NCBI RefSeq assembly: GCF_029504655.1
Contig: NZ_JAQFIL010000001.1
Location: 7,671,188 to 7,735,187, forward strand
Length of the DNA stretch: 64,000 nucleotides
Origin: Catalinimonas alkaloidigena
GTDB lineage: Bacteria > Bacteroidota > Bacteroidia > Cytophagales > Cyclobacteriaceae
Reading direction: 5' to 3'
Shown piece by piece: positions 34,831 to 43,443 of the stretch. Under the pieces are notes generated by a model, which did not search any database, was not told where the DNA came from, and was given only the letters and a program-made list of their open reading frames with translations. Each line of letters begins with the position of its first letter. The first letter of the stretch is position 1. Position numbers and translations under genes: made by a program.

Positions 34831-35298
34831 TTACAACTGAACGTTGGCCTCAGGTGTAGTAGTATAAAGCACCTTGAGGGCGTTTGCATTTCTAAGCTCT
34901 TGCTGAACGTCAGAAACGATTCCCATTTTGGCTTCTCTATCTACTTTCATCGCCATGGTAATCTGATCTCTTTCTGCTTCGCTAAGCTTGTCTTTCTCCT
35001 GGTTAACAAACTGAACGATTCCTTCAGGTTCAATCAATACATCATTTACCTGAATCTTAGGCTCAGAACCATACCGCTCAATTTCCTTAGGCTTACCTAT
35101 GTAAATATAACTTACGAGAGATTTTTTCTCAATTTTACTAAGTTGCTCCGCCTGAGGGATACGTTGTAATACCAATAAATCAGTCTCTCTCAACACTGTC
35201 GTCACCATAAAGAAGAACAACAGCATAAAAATGATATCCGGCAATGCTGAAGTAGGGATATCCTGACTGGCAGATGTTTTTTTCTTAAACTTTGACAT
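34831..35298 (-). CDS. ExbD-family protein, second copy of the operon
   Basis: A 155-residue single-span protein. The start at 35298 (MSKFKKKTSASQD) is preferred over an ATG 36 bases upstream that overlaps the preceding gene. One helix (about 20-39) carries the proton-path Asp21 (LPDIIFMLLFFFM), as in ExbD and TolR. The periplasmic domain ends in a polar C-terminus. It starts 2 bases after the stop of the other ExbD, so the two are translated together, probably as a heteromeric pair. The complex with ExbB uses the proton gradient to power a TonB-type or other outer-membrane process. Confidence 0.9.
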   Translation of the reverse strand: MSKFKKKTSASQDIPTSALPDIIFMLLFFFMVTTVLRETDLLVLQRIPQAEQLSKIEKKSLVSYIYIGKPKEIERYGSEPKIQVNDVLIEPEGIVQFVNQEKDKLSEAERDQITMAMKVDREAKMGIVSDVQQELRNANALKVLYTTTPEANVQL

Positions 35299-35299
35299 A

Positions 35300-35869
35300 T
35301 TAGTTACCTCCTCCTGCTTTACTGGGTTCTGCAATTGAGATCTGCATAGGGATCTCTTTTCTTAGTTCGTCATAACGCGCCTGTACGCTGGGTTCAGCAT
35401 CGTTAATATTACGAACTAATTCAGGAGTGATGCCCAGCTCTGCAGCATAGATCTCATAATACGCCCCTTTAAGTTCATCATATACCGTAATAAATTTCTC
35501 GTACCCGGTACCACGGTCAGTTTTAAATGAAACTACCGCGTCTGTAGGACTTTCAGAAAGGTCAGGGTTGTTACCATAATTAAGCACAAAATCCTTCACT
35601 TTTTCCTTAAGCATTCCTACGTCATCCATAGGCTCTCCCTCTACAAGCATTAGATCCTGAGAGTTAAGCAGTACTTTAAAGAGATTTCGCTCATTAAACT
35701 TTACTTCAGGAGGAGGCTCATTAGGGTCAGGCTTAGGGGGAAGGCGAAGTGCCAACCCCTTATCAGATGCAATAGTAGTGGTTACCAGGAAGAATATTAG
35801 CAGAAGGAAAGCAATGTCAGCCATAGAGCCGGCATTTACTTCCGCTGCACCTCTTTTCTTTCTAGCCAT
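35300..35869 (-). CDS. ExbD-family protein, first copy of the operon
   Basis: A 189-residue ExbD with a basic N-terminus, one helix (about 17-36) with the conserved Asp18 (SMADIAFLLLIFFLV) and a long periplasmic region with proline-rich PPKPDPNEPPPEVKF at about 44-58. The periplasmic domain is larger than that of the second ExbD. Its start lies 1 base after the stop of the upstream small membrane protein gene, and the next gene begins 1 base after its stop, so translation of all three is tightly coupled. Operons with exbB and two exbD genes are frequent in Bacteroidota. Confidence 0.92.
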   Translation of the reverse strand: MARKKRGAAEVNAGSMADIAFLLLIFFLVTTTIASDKGLALRLPPKPDPNEPPPEVKFNERNLFKVLLNSQDLMLVEGEPMDDVGMLKEKVKDFVLNYGNNPDLSESPTDAVVSFKTDRGTGYEKFITVYDELKGAYYEIYAAELGITPELVRNINDAEPSVQARYDELRKEIPMQISIAEPSKAGGGN

Positions 35870-35870
35870 A

Positions 35871-36200
35871 TCACTTGAAAATTTTAGTTACTTCTGTAAA
35901 AACAATGCTTACCAGGGCGATGATCACCAATATATACATAGTGATGAGCGCGCCACCGACAATCTTTGAAGAAGATTCCGTAATACCAAACTTGGTATAA
36001 ACCGTAGTGACTTCATTAGTAGACAATGAATATCCGATGAAGAAAACGATTGCGATGCCTACTAATCCAACCACAGTACCTAAGAGTGTTTTGGGATTAG
36101 ATATAGCATTGATCAGAGGCAGTACAATAGCCAATAAGAGCGCCAGGCCTGCCAAGATATATGCGGCATATAAACCGTATGATGCAATAAACTGTTCCAT
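35871..36200 (-). CDS. Small membrane protein of the ExbB/ExbD operon
   Basis: A 109-residue protein with three hydrophobic helices (about 8-31, 40-58 and 81-103). It has no family I can name, but the same small gene between exbB and the first exbD is seen in many Bacteroidota operons of this kind. The first helix contains YILAGLALLLAIVLPLI. Its presence in this exact place suggests it belongs to the motor complex, perhaps as a structural or assembly subunit; this is inferred only from context. Confidence 0.75.
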   Translation of the reverse strand: MEQFIASYGLYAAYILAGLALLLAIVLPLINAISNPKTLLGTVVGLVGIAIVFFIGYSLSTNEVTTVYTKFGITESSSKIVGGALITMYILVIIALVSIVFTEVTKIFK

Positions 36201-36232
36201 ATCAAATTGTTTGCTTGTTTTGAACGATCAAA

Positions 36233-37105
36233 TTACTTCTCAACTCTTGCACTGGTGCTTCCAGCAGACAATTTGTGCTTAACAAGTAAGTCAACCAAAG
36301 CAATAGAAGCATCTTCCATTGAGTTTACCAAGCCATCAATTTTAGAAACGCAGTAGTTGTAGAACAATTGTAGGATGATCGCTACGATCAAACCAGCAAC
36401 AGTTGTTAACAGGGCGATTTTGATACCACCGGCCACAAGTGAAGGAGAGATATCACCAGCTGCTTCAATAGCATCAAAAGCACCAATCATACCGATTACC
36501 GTACCCATGAAACCAAGCATTGGGGCAATGGCGATGAAAAGAGATATCCAAACTAATCCTTTTTCAAGACGTCCCATTTCCACTGAGCCATAGGCAATAA
36601 TAGACTTCTCTACCATATCAATACCTTCTGACATTCTCATCAGACCTTGTGTAAAGATAGAGGCTACTGGTCCGCGAGTGTTTTTAGTCACATCTTTAGC
36701 TGCTTCAACGCCACCAGTATTTAGCGCATCCTCTACTTTTGCTAAAAGCTTCTTGGTATTTGTAGTCGCCAGGTTCAAGGTAATAATTCTCTCAATAGCG
36801 ATTGCCAGACCAAGAATCAGACAGATCAGTACCGGACTCATAAATTGCCAGTCTCCCTCAATAAACTTTTCTTTTACAGCCTGATGGAAAGTTTGCTCAT
36901 CCATGTCATCTACCAGGTCTTCATCCATAGCTGAGGTAGCAGCGGGAGCAGGCTCTTCTTCCATAGGTTCTTCCATAGCAGCAGCGGTTGTATCCTCTGC
37001 CATCTCCGTGGTGTCAGCGTCCATCTGATCCTGAGCTAAAAGTAGTTGAGAATCACTGAAGGTCAGGATGCCAGTTACTAATAATAAAGCGAATAACTTT
37101 TTCAT
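36233..37105 (-). CDS. exbB: ExbB/TolQ/MotA-type proton channel
   Basis: A 290-residue protein with a signal-like N-terminus, then an unusual acidic and alanine-rich stretch of about 50 residues (DQMDADTTEMAEDTTAA and so on), before the conserved channel. The MotA/TolQ/ExbB domain starts at about 90 and shows the GPVASIFTQGLMRM pattern and a long pore helix region (LFIAIAPMLGFMGTVIGMIG, about 185-205), ending near LLVKHKL. With the two ExbD proteins it should form the proton-driven motor that powers TonB-dependent uptake or gliding/secretion machinery. The acidic leader is not typical of E. coli ExbB. Confidence 0.9.
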   Translation of the reverse strand: MKKLFALLLVTGILTFSDSQLLLAQDQMDADTTEMAEDTTAAAMEEPMEEEPAPAATSAMDEDLVDDMDEQTFHQAVKEKFIEGDWQFMSPVLICLILGLAIAIERIITLNLATTNTKKLLAKVEDALNTGGVEAAKDVTKNTRGPVASIFTQGLMRMSEGIDMVEKSIIAYGSVEMGRLEKGLVWISLFIAIAPMLGFMGTVIGMIGAFDAIEAAGDISPSLVAGGIKIALLTTVAGLIVAIILQLFYNYCVSKIDGLVNSMEDASIALVDLLVKHKLSAGSTSARVEK

Positions 37106-37162
37106 AACGTGTTTAGTAGTCTGTTGTAGTGATTAAATAAAGTTAGTTAAAGATTTATAGGT

Positions 37163-37170
37163 CAAAATTA
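37163..37170 (-). promoter_or_regulatory. Possible -7 box for the exbB operon
   Basis: On the minus strand TAATTTTG fits TAnnTTTG exactly and lies 58 bases before the exbB start codon. The TTTG partner at 19-20 bases falls inside the tRNA-Ser gene and does not match, so only part of the promoter is seen. Confidence 0.4.
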
Positions 37171-37183
37171 AAAACATATATGG

Positions 37184-37275
<92 letters not shown>

Positions 37276-37574
37276 AAAAAGCTATAAACTAAGCTAGAAC
37301 TGTACTTTTCTTATAAATAGTGTTACCTACAAATAAATCAATAATATATGCTATATGCAAGTTTTAAGATCAAATCGTATGGAAAAATAAGGTTATATTA
37401 AATACAGTTAATTTCACCTGTGCTTCTACATCAACAAACTGTAAAATTATGTGTATTAACTTAAACAATTGTCAATAAATATAGAATCAAGCATTAAACT
37501 TACTAATAATTTTGTCATTTATTGTAAGTTTTTTTTTGTACAAGAGGGTAAAGTGATTGTAATTCAATTGTATT
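37276..37574. other. AT-rich spacer between tRNA-Ser and asparaginase
   Basis: About 300 bases without an ORF of note. It carries the probable promoter of tRNA-Ser at 37330-37361 and otherwise AT-rich sequence with runs such as TATATGCTATATG. I see no RNA gene or repeat in it. Confidence 0.6.
37330..37361 (-). promoter_or_regulatory. Weak promoter candidate for tRNA-Ser
   Basis: On the minus strand TTTATTTG (37337-37330) is one mismatch from TAnnTTTG, with CTTG at 37361-37358, 20 bases upstream. It lies 55 bases before the tRNA, a plausible leader length. Confidence 0.4.
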
Positions 37575-38648
37575 TTAATAAGTTTCTCCACAGATAGGAA
37601 GAGGAAGCAAACGCTTGACTTCCTGTGAGTCTGACTCCTTGCCCAGCAGGAACATCATCTTCGTAACAGCCGCCTCTGTCGTCATGTCTTTACCGCTTAT
37701 AACTCCGATGTCATCCAAGCTTCTGCTGGTTTGGTATCTCCCCTGTATCACCCGGCCTCCGCTGCATTGTGAAATATTAAGAATAATCACCCCACGGTCA
37801 ATTGCGTCAGAGAGACTATCCAGCATAAAAGTATCGGTAGGTGCATTGCCTGACCCAAAAGTTTCAAGCACCACTCCCTTAATATCCGGAATCTGTAAAA
37901 TACTCTCTACTACACGCCTGCTAATTCCGGGAAAGAGCTTGAGAATAGCGACATTGGAATCCAGTTTATTATGGTAGACCAATTTTCGTCCTGCTTCGTA
38001 GGCTTTAATAGCAGACTTATTGTAGTCAATCACTACACCTGCTTCGCCCAGGATAGGGTAGTTCTCTGACTCAAATGCATCAAAATGAATACTCTGCCTT
38101 TTACTGCTGCGGTTTCCTCTCAAAAGGAGGTTACCAAAGTAGATGCAGACCTCCGGAACTACAGGCTTGCCATCACGGTACTCACTGGCGATCTCAAGGG
38201 CGGTAATAAAGTTTTCGTGGGCATCAGACCTTTTAGAGCCAATGGGTAGCTGGGCACCGGTAAAGATTACCGGCTTATTCAGCCCTTCCAGCATATAGCT
38301 GAGTGCCGAAGCGCTATAAGCCATAGTATCAGTACCATGTATCACTACAAAACCATCATAGCGGCGGTAGTTTTCATAAATAATATAAGCCATATCAACC
38401 CAGTGAATAGGGCGTATATTAGCAGAGTCTACCAGCTCTGGAAAAGAAATGACAGTAATATGAATATTGAAGCCTTGAATAGAAGGGACTTTCTCTACAA
38501 TTCTGGAAAAATTGAAAGGCATCAGCGAACCACGCTCATCATAAGACATTCCCAGGGTGCCTCCCGTATAAATAATAAGTACAGCAGACATGGGTTTATC
38601 AGGTGAGGCCGTATTAATGTTGACTATTTTGTAATTCTGTCTTTCCAT
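37575..38648 (-). CDS. ansA: L-asparaginase, type I
   Basis: Hydrolyses L-asparagine to aspartate and ammonia. The 357-residue protein shows the first catalytic threonine in LIIYTGGTLGM (about 25-35) and the second catalytic cluster VVIHGTDTMAYSASALSYML (about 98-117). It has no signal peptide, as expected for the cytoplasmic type I. The start at 38648 gives an N-terminal extension of about 19 residues (NYKIVNINTASPDKP) before the core; an internal ATG at residue 20 is an alternative. TatD DNase lies 31 bases upstream in the same direction and the two probably form one transcript. Confidence 0.94.
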   Translation of the reverse strand: MERQNYKIVNINTASPDKPMSAVLIIYTGGTLGMSYDERGSLMPFNFSRIVEKVPSIQGFNIHITVISFPELVDSANIRPIHWVDMAYIIYENYRRYDGFVVIHGTDTMAYSASALSYMLEGLNKPVIFTGAQLPIGSKRSDAHENFITALEIASEYRDGKPVVPEVCIYFGNLLLRGNRSSKRQSIHFDAFESENYPILGEAGVVIDYNKSAIKAYEAGRKLVYHNKLDSNVAILKLFPGISRRVVESILQIPDIKGVVLETFGSGNAPTDTFMLDSLSDAIDRGVIILNISQCSGGRVIQGRYQTSRSLDDIGVISGKDMTTEAAVTKMMFLLGKESDSQEVKRLLPLPICGETY

Positions 38649-38679
38649 ATTCGGATACTAGAAGAAAGCGAAAATACAA

Positions 38680-39450
38680 TTAAAATGAATTAAATAACGA
38701 AAGTGCATTAGAAGTTGTGCTACTTGCGAGTGTTTCTAACTCCATTTTACGATACTCGGCGATTTTGTTTGCGATCAGAGGGATGTAAGTAGGTTCATTG
38801 CGCTTTCCTCTTTTGGGTACCGGAGCCAGGTAAGGACTGTCAGTTTCTAATACGATCTGATCCAAAGCAATGTCGGGAATAACTTCGTCCATTTTTGCGT
38901 TTTTAAAAGTAGATACTCCTCCCAGGCCCACCAGAAAACCTACATCTTTAATACGCTTCGCATCTTCTACACTACCGGTAAAGCAATGAAATATGCCTCT
39001 CAGCTTTTCATCATGTAATTCTTCCACCAGCCGTATGCTATCTTCAAACGAGTCCCGCGTGTGGATGACAATAGGCAGCTGATATTGCTTGGCCCATTCA
39101 ATCTGTATTTTAAAAGCTTCCTGCTGCTGCTCGGCAAAGCTGGTGTCCCAGTAGTAATCCAGCCCGATTTCGCCCAGGGCAGCAAAAGGGCGTTTGCTTA
39201 GCCACTCTTCTACACGGTACAGCTCTTTTTCAAAGTCTTTTTTTACAGACGTAGGGTGTAGTCCCATCATAGGAATACACTGTTCAGGGTTACGGTTTTC
39301 CAGTTCCAGCATACCATCTATAGAAGTATGGTCTATATTAGGCATGTAAATCTTCTCTACACCCTCTTCCCGGCATCTTTCCAGTACATCCTCGATGTCA
39401 TCTTTAAACTTTTCGTCATAAATATGGGCGTGGGTATCAATGAAGGTCAT
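38680..39450 (-). CDS. tatD: TatD family metal-dependent deoxyribonuclease
   Basis: A 256-residue TIM-barrel hydrolase. The metal-binding His-x-His is seen in DTHAHIYD (5-12), Glu in GEIGLDYYWD near 94-103, a His in IVIHTRDS near 131-138, another in GIFHCFTGS near 157-165, and the closing Asp in ETDSPYLAP near 207-215. Members remove nucleotides from DNA 3' ends. The gene precedes asparaginase in a two-gene unit on the minus strand. Confidence 0.94.
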   Translation of the reverse strand: MTFIDTHAHIYDEKFKDDIEDVLERCREEGVEKIYMPNIDHTSIDGMLELENRNPEQCIPMMGLHPTSVKKDFEKELYRVEEWLSKRPFAALGEIGLDYYWDTSFAEQQQEAFKIQIEWAKQYQLPIVIHTRDSFEDSIRLVEELHDEKLRGIFHCFTGSVEDAKRIKDVGFLVGLGGVSTFKNAKMDEVIPDIALDQIVLETDSPYLAPVPKRGKRNEPTYIPLIANKIAEYRKMELETLASSTTSNALSLFNSF

Positions 39451-39565
39451 AATGATTACGGTTTAGTAAATTTGGAAGTGAACATTGCAGTTTTCTCCAG
39501 GCATGCAAACCAATAAAGGAATCGGTGAGAAGTCAACAGATCATCTTTTTATTATGCTATACATT

Positions 39566-40774
39566 TTAATACTTTCTTCCTTTCCATCTTGTTTTGATAG
39601 GCAGAAAATATATGGCAAGGGTAAGCAGTGTCAGTACTGCTGCATATAGGTCATAGAGTGCAAGATAACGTATCAGCTTTTTTTTGGGTTTCTTGCTTAA
39701 CCTTAATTTTCTTTCTACCGCCAAAATAAAAAGACCTTGTAAACACCCTTTCAACAACCATAGTCCCAGAGTTGCTAAGGGGTGAAAAAAAAGTAAAATG
39801 ATGACCAGCGGAAAAAACAGCGCCTGTAGAAAAAGTATGCCAAGAATGGGAAGTGGTAGCCGGATAGCCCCATGCATCCAACGTTTACGCTGTTGTAACA
39901 GCTCACTCCATGAAGTCATAGGTTGGGTAAAAGCTACCACTTGTGATGCTACCACATTCCTGAAGCCATATCCATTACTGGTAATTTGGTGTAATATCTG
40001 AAAATCTTCGGTGATGGAAAAAGGTAGGTTCTCATAGCCTCCGGTAGCACGATAAGCTGGCAGATACATCATTTTGTTATTCCCCATAGTAGCAATAGGC
40101 ATTCCCCAGTCGCTGGCTACTTTTACCATGCCTAAAGCAAAGAGCCAGTCAATGCGTTGAAGTTGTCCCCAGACTGTACTGCTGTCAACCAGCGTAATGC
40201 CTGTAACTACTCCTACTTCCTTCTTCTTAGGCAGGGCTTGCCAGCTTCGTACCATGCCTCTTATCCAATTAGGTTGTACCTGCATATCTGCATCGGTGAC
40301 AAGTAAGAGCTGAGGGGGATCAGTCTGTTGTTCTACTGCCAGGACCAATTGGGCCACTACATTGGCTTTGGCTTTTGCTTCTCCTACTCTTGCTTTGATA
40401 TCTATGAGAAGTACGCGTGATTCTTTCTTTTGATAAGCCCGGGCAATGGCTAGTGTTTCATCTTCTGAGGCATCATTACCTATCCAGATGCTTAACTTAT
40501 CTGCGGGGTAATCTGAAGCCAGAAGGCTATCTAAGCACGAAGGCAGTAGTTTTTCTTCGTTTCTTACTGCCAGCAGCACTGCCACTTTAGGATACTCTAC
40601 TAGCTTAGGACGTAGCATGGGGAGGAGTTCCGAATGAGTTTTTGTATAGGTTTGCTGGTTTTCGTTGCCTTCATAGCTACGGAAGTTGAATCTCCAGAAA
40701 AATAGCAAGAGTAGATCAGCCACTATCGTAAATGCGGCCATACAAATGGCTGATATAATGATAATATCAATCAC
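39566..40774 (-). CDS. Membrane glycosyltransferase, family 2
   Basis: A 402-residue processive-type glycosyltransferase. It has an N-terminal helix (about 5-28), a catalytic GT-A domain with VAVLLAVRNEEKLLPSCLDS (about 63-82), the DAD motif in LLVTDADMQVQ (about 153-163), the later ITEDFQI acidic motif and the QQRKRWMHG acceptor motif (about 283-291). Three to four helices close the protein. It starts with GTG at 40774, overlapping the stop of the polysaccharide deacetylase gene by four bases (GTGA), so the two are translationally coupled. The sugar product is unknown. Confidence 0.9.
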   Translation of the reverse strand: MIDIIIISAICMAAFTIVADLLLLFFWRFNFRSYEGNENQQTYTKTHSELLPMLRPKLVEYPKVAVLLAVRNEEKLLPSCLDSLLASDYPADKLSIWIGNDASEDETLAIARAYQKKESRVLLIDIKARVGEAKAKANVVAQLVLAVEQQTDPPQLLLVTDADMQVQPNWIRGMVRSWQALPKKKEVGVVTGITLVDSSTVWGQLQRIDWLFALGMVKVASDWGMPIATMGNNKMMYLPAYRATGGYENLPFSITEDFQILHQITSNGYGFRNVVASQVVAFTQPMTSWSELLQQRKRWMHGAIRLPLPILGILFLQALFFPLVIILLFFHPLATLGLWLLKGCLQGLFILAVERKLRLSKKPKKKLIRYLALYDLYAAVLTLLTLAIYFLPIKTRWKGRKY

Positions 40775-41403
40775 AGTGCGGAAAACTGAAAGCCTGCCTC
40801 AGAAAAGTGAGCCAGGTAGCGAGGGAGCACATATTTTAAGTTTTTTGCTGCTTTATGACTATCGTGGAAAATAATGATGGTACCGTGTTTGCTGTGATGA
40901 ATACATTTCTGTAAGCATTTTTCTGCTGAAAAATCCGGATCAAAGTCACCTGCCAGAATATCCCACATCACAATTTGATACTCATTTTTTAGCAGCTTTA
41001 TCTGGGAGCGTTTGATTTTACCGTATGGAGGTCGAAATAGTGGTTTCTCCGATTCATGAGAATATTGTTCCTGGCTCTGTCTGCAATATGTTACATTTTC
41101 AAGGTAATGCGTGTTTTCAGTTTTCCATCCGTTCAGATGGTTGTAGGTGTGATTCCCGGTGCGGTGACCGGCATCCAGGATTTGCTGGTAGACCTGTGGA
41201 TAGCGATCAATATTTTCTCCTACACAAAAGAAAGTTGCTTTGGCCCCGAAATCTTTCAAAGTATCCAACACAATAGGGGTGACTTCGGGAATAGGACCAT
41301 CATCAAAGGTTAGGAATATTTGTTTGCCATTTTCTTTCTTATAGTCCCACAGCAGATCTGAGTAGAGCAACTTGAGCAATGACGGTGTTTTGAAAAAATT
41401 CAT
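40771..41403 (-). CDS. Polysaccharide deacetylase (NodB-like)
   Basis: A 210-residue NodB-fold carbohydrate esterase. LTFDDGPIPEVTP (about 31-43) carries the catalytic Asp and metal Asp. GHRTGNHTYNH (about 79-89) carries the metal-binding His-x-x-x-His, and RPPYGK (about 124-129) is motif 3. The leucine near the end in IIIFHDSHKA holds the motif 5 His. No signal peptide is found, so it may act at the membrane inner face or be exported otherwise. It is coupled to a family 2 glycosyltransferase, suggesting joint synthesis and deacetylation of an aminosugar polymer. Confidence 0.9.
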   Translation of the reverse strand: MNFFKTPSLLKLLYSDLLWDYKKENGKQIFLTFDDGPIPEVTPIVLDTLKDFGAKATFFCVGENIDRYPQVYQQILDAGHRTGNHTYNHLNGWKTENTHYLENVTYCRQSQEQYSHESEKPLFRPPYGKIKRSQIKLLKNEYQIVMWDILAGDFDPDFSAEKCLQKCIHHSKHGTIIIFHDSHKAAKNLKYVLPRYLAHFSEAGFQFSAL

Positions 41404-41419
41404 ATGTACTCATCCGATC

Positions 41420-42700
41420 TTATAAAGCCCCTCCATCAAATTTGTTGTTCACCATGACCGACATGAAAGTGATGTCATCATGGTATTCATTGCCACCACT
41501 GTATTCATCCAACTCTTTGAAAAGATAACGGTGAATGTCAGGCAGGTTCAGGTCAGCATGTCTTACAAGAAACTTCTCTAGTCTTTCCATGCCATACTCC
41601 TCATCATGCTGGTTGAAAGTTTCAGTAAGGCCGTCAGTGTACGCAAAGAGCATAAAATTGTCAATGTCTTCTAACAATCCTTCATTGAGAAAAGGAAGCG
41701 GATGAAAACTTCCCAGCATGACTGTACCCTGGTCCATCAACTGAATTTTCTTGCTTTCATTAATTAACATGGGAGGGGTATGGCCAGCATTAACGTAGCG
41801 TAGCTGCTTTGCTTGCTGATCGTAAATGGCAATAAAAAATGTGATGAAGTTTTCACCATTGGCGCTTTGCAATACCTGGTAGTTGAGTTCAGGAATTACC
41901 TCTTTCAGATTCATGGTTTGCCGAACGATGGTGCGTAGGGCGGCCTGAAAGTTAGACATCAAAATTGCTGCGGGGACCCCTTTACCCGAAACATCAGCTA
42001 TGCAGAAAAGAGAGTGATTGGCCGTAAGTTTAATAAAGTCATAATAATCACCACCCACAGAGTGATGAGGCATATAACTGGCTTCTACCTGCAGCCCCTC
42101 ATGTTGAGGAAGCTCTTTAGGAAACAAAAATTGTTGCACCTGACGGGCAATCTCCATTTCCTTACGCATGGCTTCCTGTGCCAGTTGGCGGCGGGCCAGT
42201 TTTTTGTTTTCAATAGCTACGATGATAATATTGCTTAGCGCCTGGATAAAAGTGGTCCCAATCTCAGTTTGCTGTCCGTCAATTTCTTTTTGTAAGCCAC
42301 CCAAGAATACCAGGGCAAGCACACTGTTTTTGTGAGACACCGGGATAACGATATCAAACTCATCAAAAAAGCCGGGGTCCTCGAGTTCTTCTACCTTGGT
42401 GATTTGTTTGATAGGCAGAAAATGCTCATTAAGCATGATGTTGGTGAAACTGATTTCAGTTCCGAAATTCGTTTTACACTCCCAACGATCGGCATCACGC
42501 TCCTCCTCCATTAATACATAAAGCGCAAGCTTCTGGATATTTAGGTTGGCACGCAGTGTAAAATTGAAAATTTTATAAAGGGAATCTTCAGATAGGTTGT
42601 TGTTGATAGCCTGCGTTACCTCCAATAAAGAATTCAGTTCAAGCTCCTTGAGCTCATATTGTGTTCTGAGTATTGTGTTTACGTCCATGTAGTCCTCCAC
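41420..42700 (-). CDS. GAF-like/SpoIIE-type serine phosphatase
   Basis: A 426-residue signalling protein. The N-terminal 180 residues look GAF-like (SLLEVTQAINNNL near 23-35, LSNIIIVAIEN near 155-165). The C-terminal domain is a PP2C/RsbU phosphatase with the metal motifs SVGGDYYDFI (about 215-224), IADVSGKGVPAAILM (about 235-249) and LFAYTDGLTE (about 350-359). In Bacteroidota such phosphatases work with anti-anti-sigma partners, none of which are in the window. It starts at 42700 or at an ATG four codons later. It is 16 bases upstream of the deacetylase gene, so it may be in that operon. Confidence 0.88.
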   Translation of the reverse strand: MEDYMDVNTILRTQYELKELELNSLLEVTQAINNNLSEDSLYKIFNFTLRANLNIQKLALYVLMEEERDADRWECKTNFGTEISFTNIMLNEHFLPIKQITKVEELEDPGFFDEFDIVIPVSHKNSVLALVFLGGLQKEIDGQQTEIGTTFIQALSNIIIVAIENKKLARRQLAQEAMRKEMEIARQVQQFLFPKELPQHEGLQVEASYMPHHSVGGDYYDFIKLTANHSLFCIADVSGKGVPAAILMSNFQAALRTIVRQTMNLKEVIPELNYQVLQSANGENFITFFIAIYDQQAKQLRYVNAGHTPPMLINESKKIQLMDQGTVMLGSFHPLPFLNEGLLEDIDNFMLFAYTDGLTETFNQHDEEYGMERLEKFLVRHADLNLPDIHRYLFKELDEYSGGNEYHDDITFMSVMVNNKFDGGAL

Positions 42701-42756
42701 AGCTAGGCCTCCAACTTGTGCTGTTATTGCTTAAGTCTAAATAAGTTTGCCTACTA

Positions 42757-42764
42757 CAAAATTA
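42757..42764 (-). promoter_or_regulatory. Possible -7 box for the SpoIIE phosphatase gene
   Basis: TAATTTTG on the minus strand matches TAnnTTTG, 57 bases before the start codon. No TTTG box lies at the proper distance upstream. Confidence 0.4.
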
Positions 42765-42991
42765 ACATTTTAGCGCAAAAAGAAAATTGTACTTCCGGGA
42801 TTGGTCTTTCCAAGGGGGCGAAAAGAGTAATTGTGTTCGCTCCTGTGACAAGGGTGTTCGCCAGAGGACAGTTGAATATTTACCCTTTATCCATAAGTAT
42901 TTGATTATCAATTAAGTATGTTTTTGGCATAGCGTTGGTCAATAGCCTTATCAAACAACATTAACTTTTTTTAACCCAAATTTTGAAAGAC

Positions 42992-43396
42992 ATGAAATCA
43001 GTTACCAAAACCCTAATCCTAGCTTTAGTAGCCATAGTAGTAAATGTAAATGCGTTCGCGGCAATAGATGTAGACAAGACTACGGAAAAAGCTCGTGAAG
43101 CAGTAGAAGCGGCCAGCCCTGATGATTGGCATACTTATGCAGAGGCTGCTGAAAAATGTATCAAAAAAGGAGTCAACCTGAAGGAAGCTGCCGCATGGAT
43201 TAAAAGGTCAGTAGAGATTAAAGAGACTTCTTACAATCTAAAAGTGCTCGGATCATATTATGAATTGAATAAACTTCCCGAACAAGCAGTTGAAGCTTAC
43301 AGCAAAAGTATTAGGGTAGGAAAAATAGAAGATAAAAATTATGCCGACAAAGCAACCCAGGATAAAATTGTAAAATTAGTTAGGCAGTTAGGTTAG
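42992..43396 (+). CDS. Small exported helical-repeat protein
   Basis: A 134-residue protein with a signal peptide (about 4-24, ending AFAA). The ATG at 42992 is preferred to a TTG nine bases before it. The mature part looks like three to four TPR-like helix pairs (TYAEAAEKCIKKG, AAAWIKRSVEIKET, LGSYYELNKLPEQAVEAYSK), the last one typical of a tetratricopeptide motif. No enzyme motif. A terminator follows at once, so it is a single-gene unit. Confidence 0.7.
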   Translation: MKSVTKTLILALVAIVVNVNAFAAIDVDKTTEKAREAVEAASPDDWHTYAEAAEKCIKKGVNLKEAAAWIKRSVEIKETSYNLKVLGSYYELNKLPEQAVEAYSKSIRVGKIEDKNYADKATQDKIVKLVRQLG

Positions 43397-43418
43397 TTTA
43401 TTGGTAAGCAGATGAAAG

Positions 43419-43442
43419 AGGCTCCTTCGGGGGCCTTTTTTT
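43419..43442 (+). terminator. Terminator after the small TPR-like gene
   Basis: AGGCTCC (43419-43425), loop TTCG and GGGGCCT (43430-43436) form a stem with one G-T pair, followed by T-rich sequence. It abuts the end of the convergent gene at 43444. Confidence 0.88.
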
Positions 43443-43443
43443 A

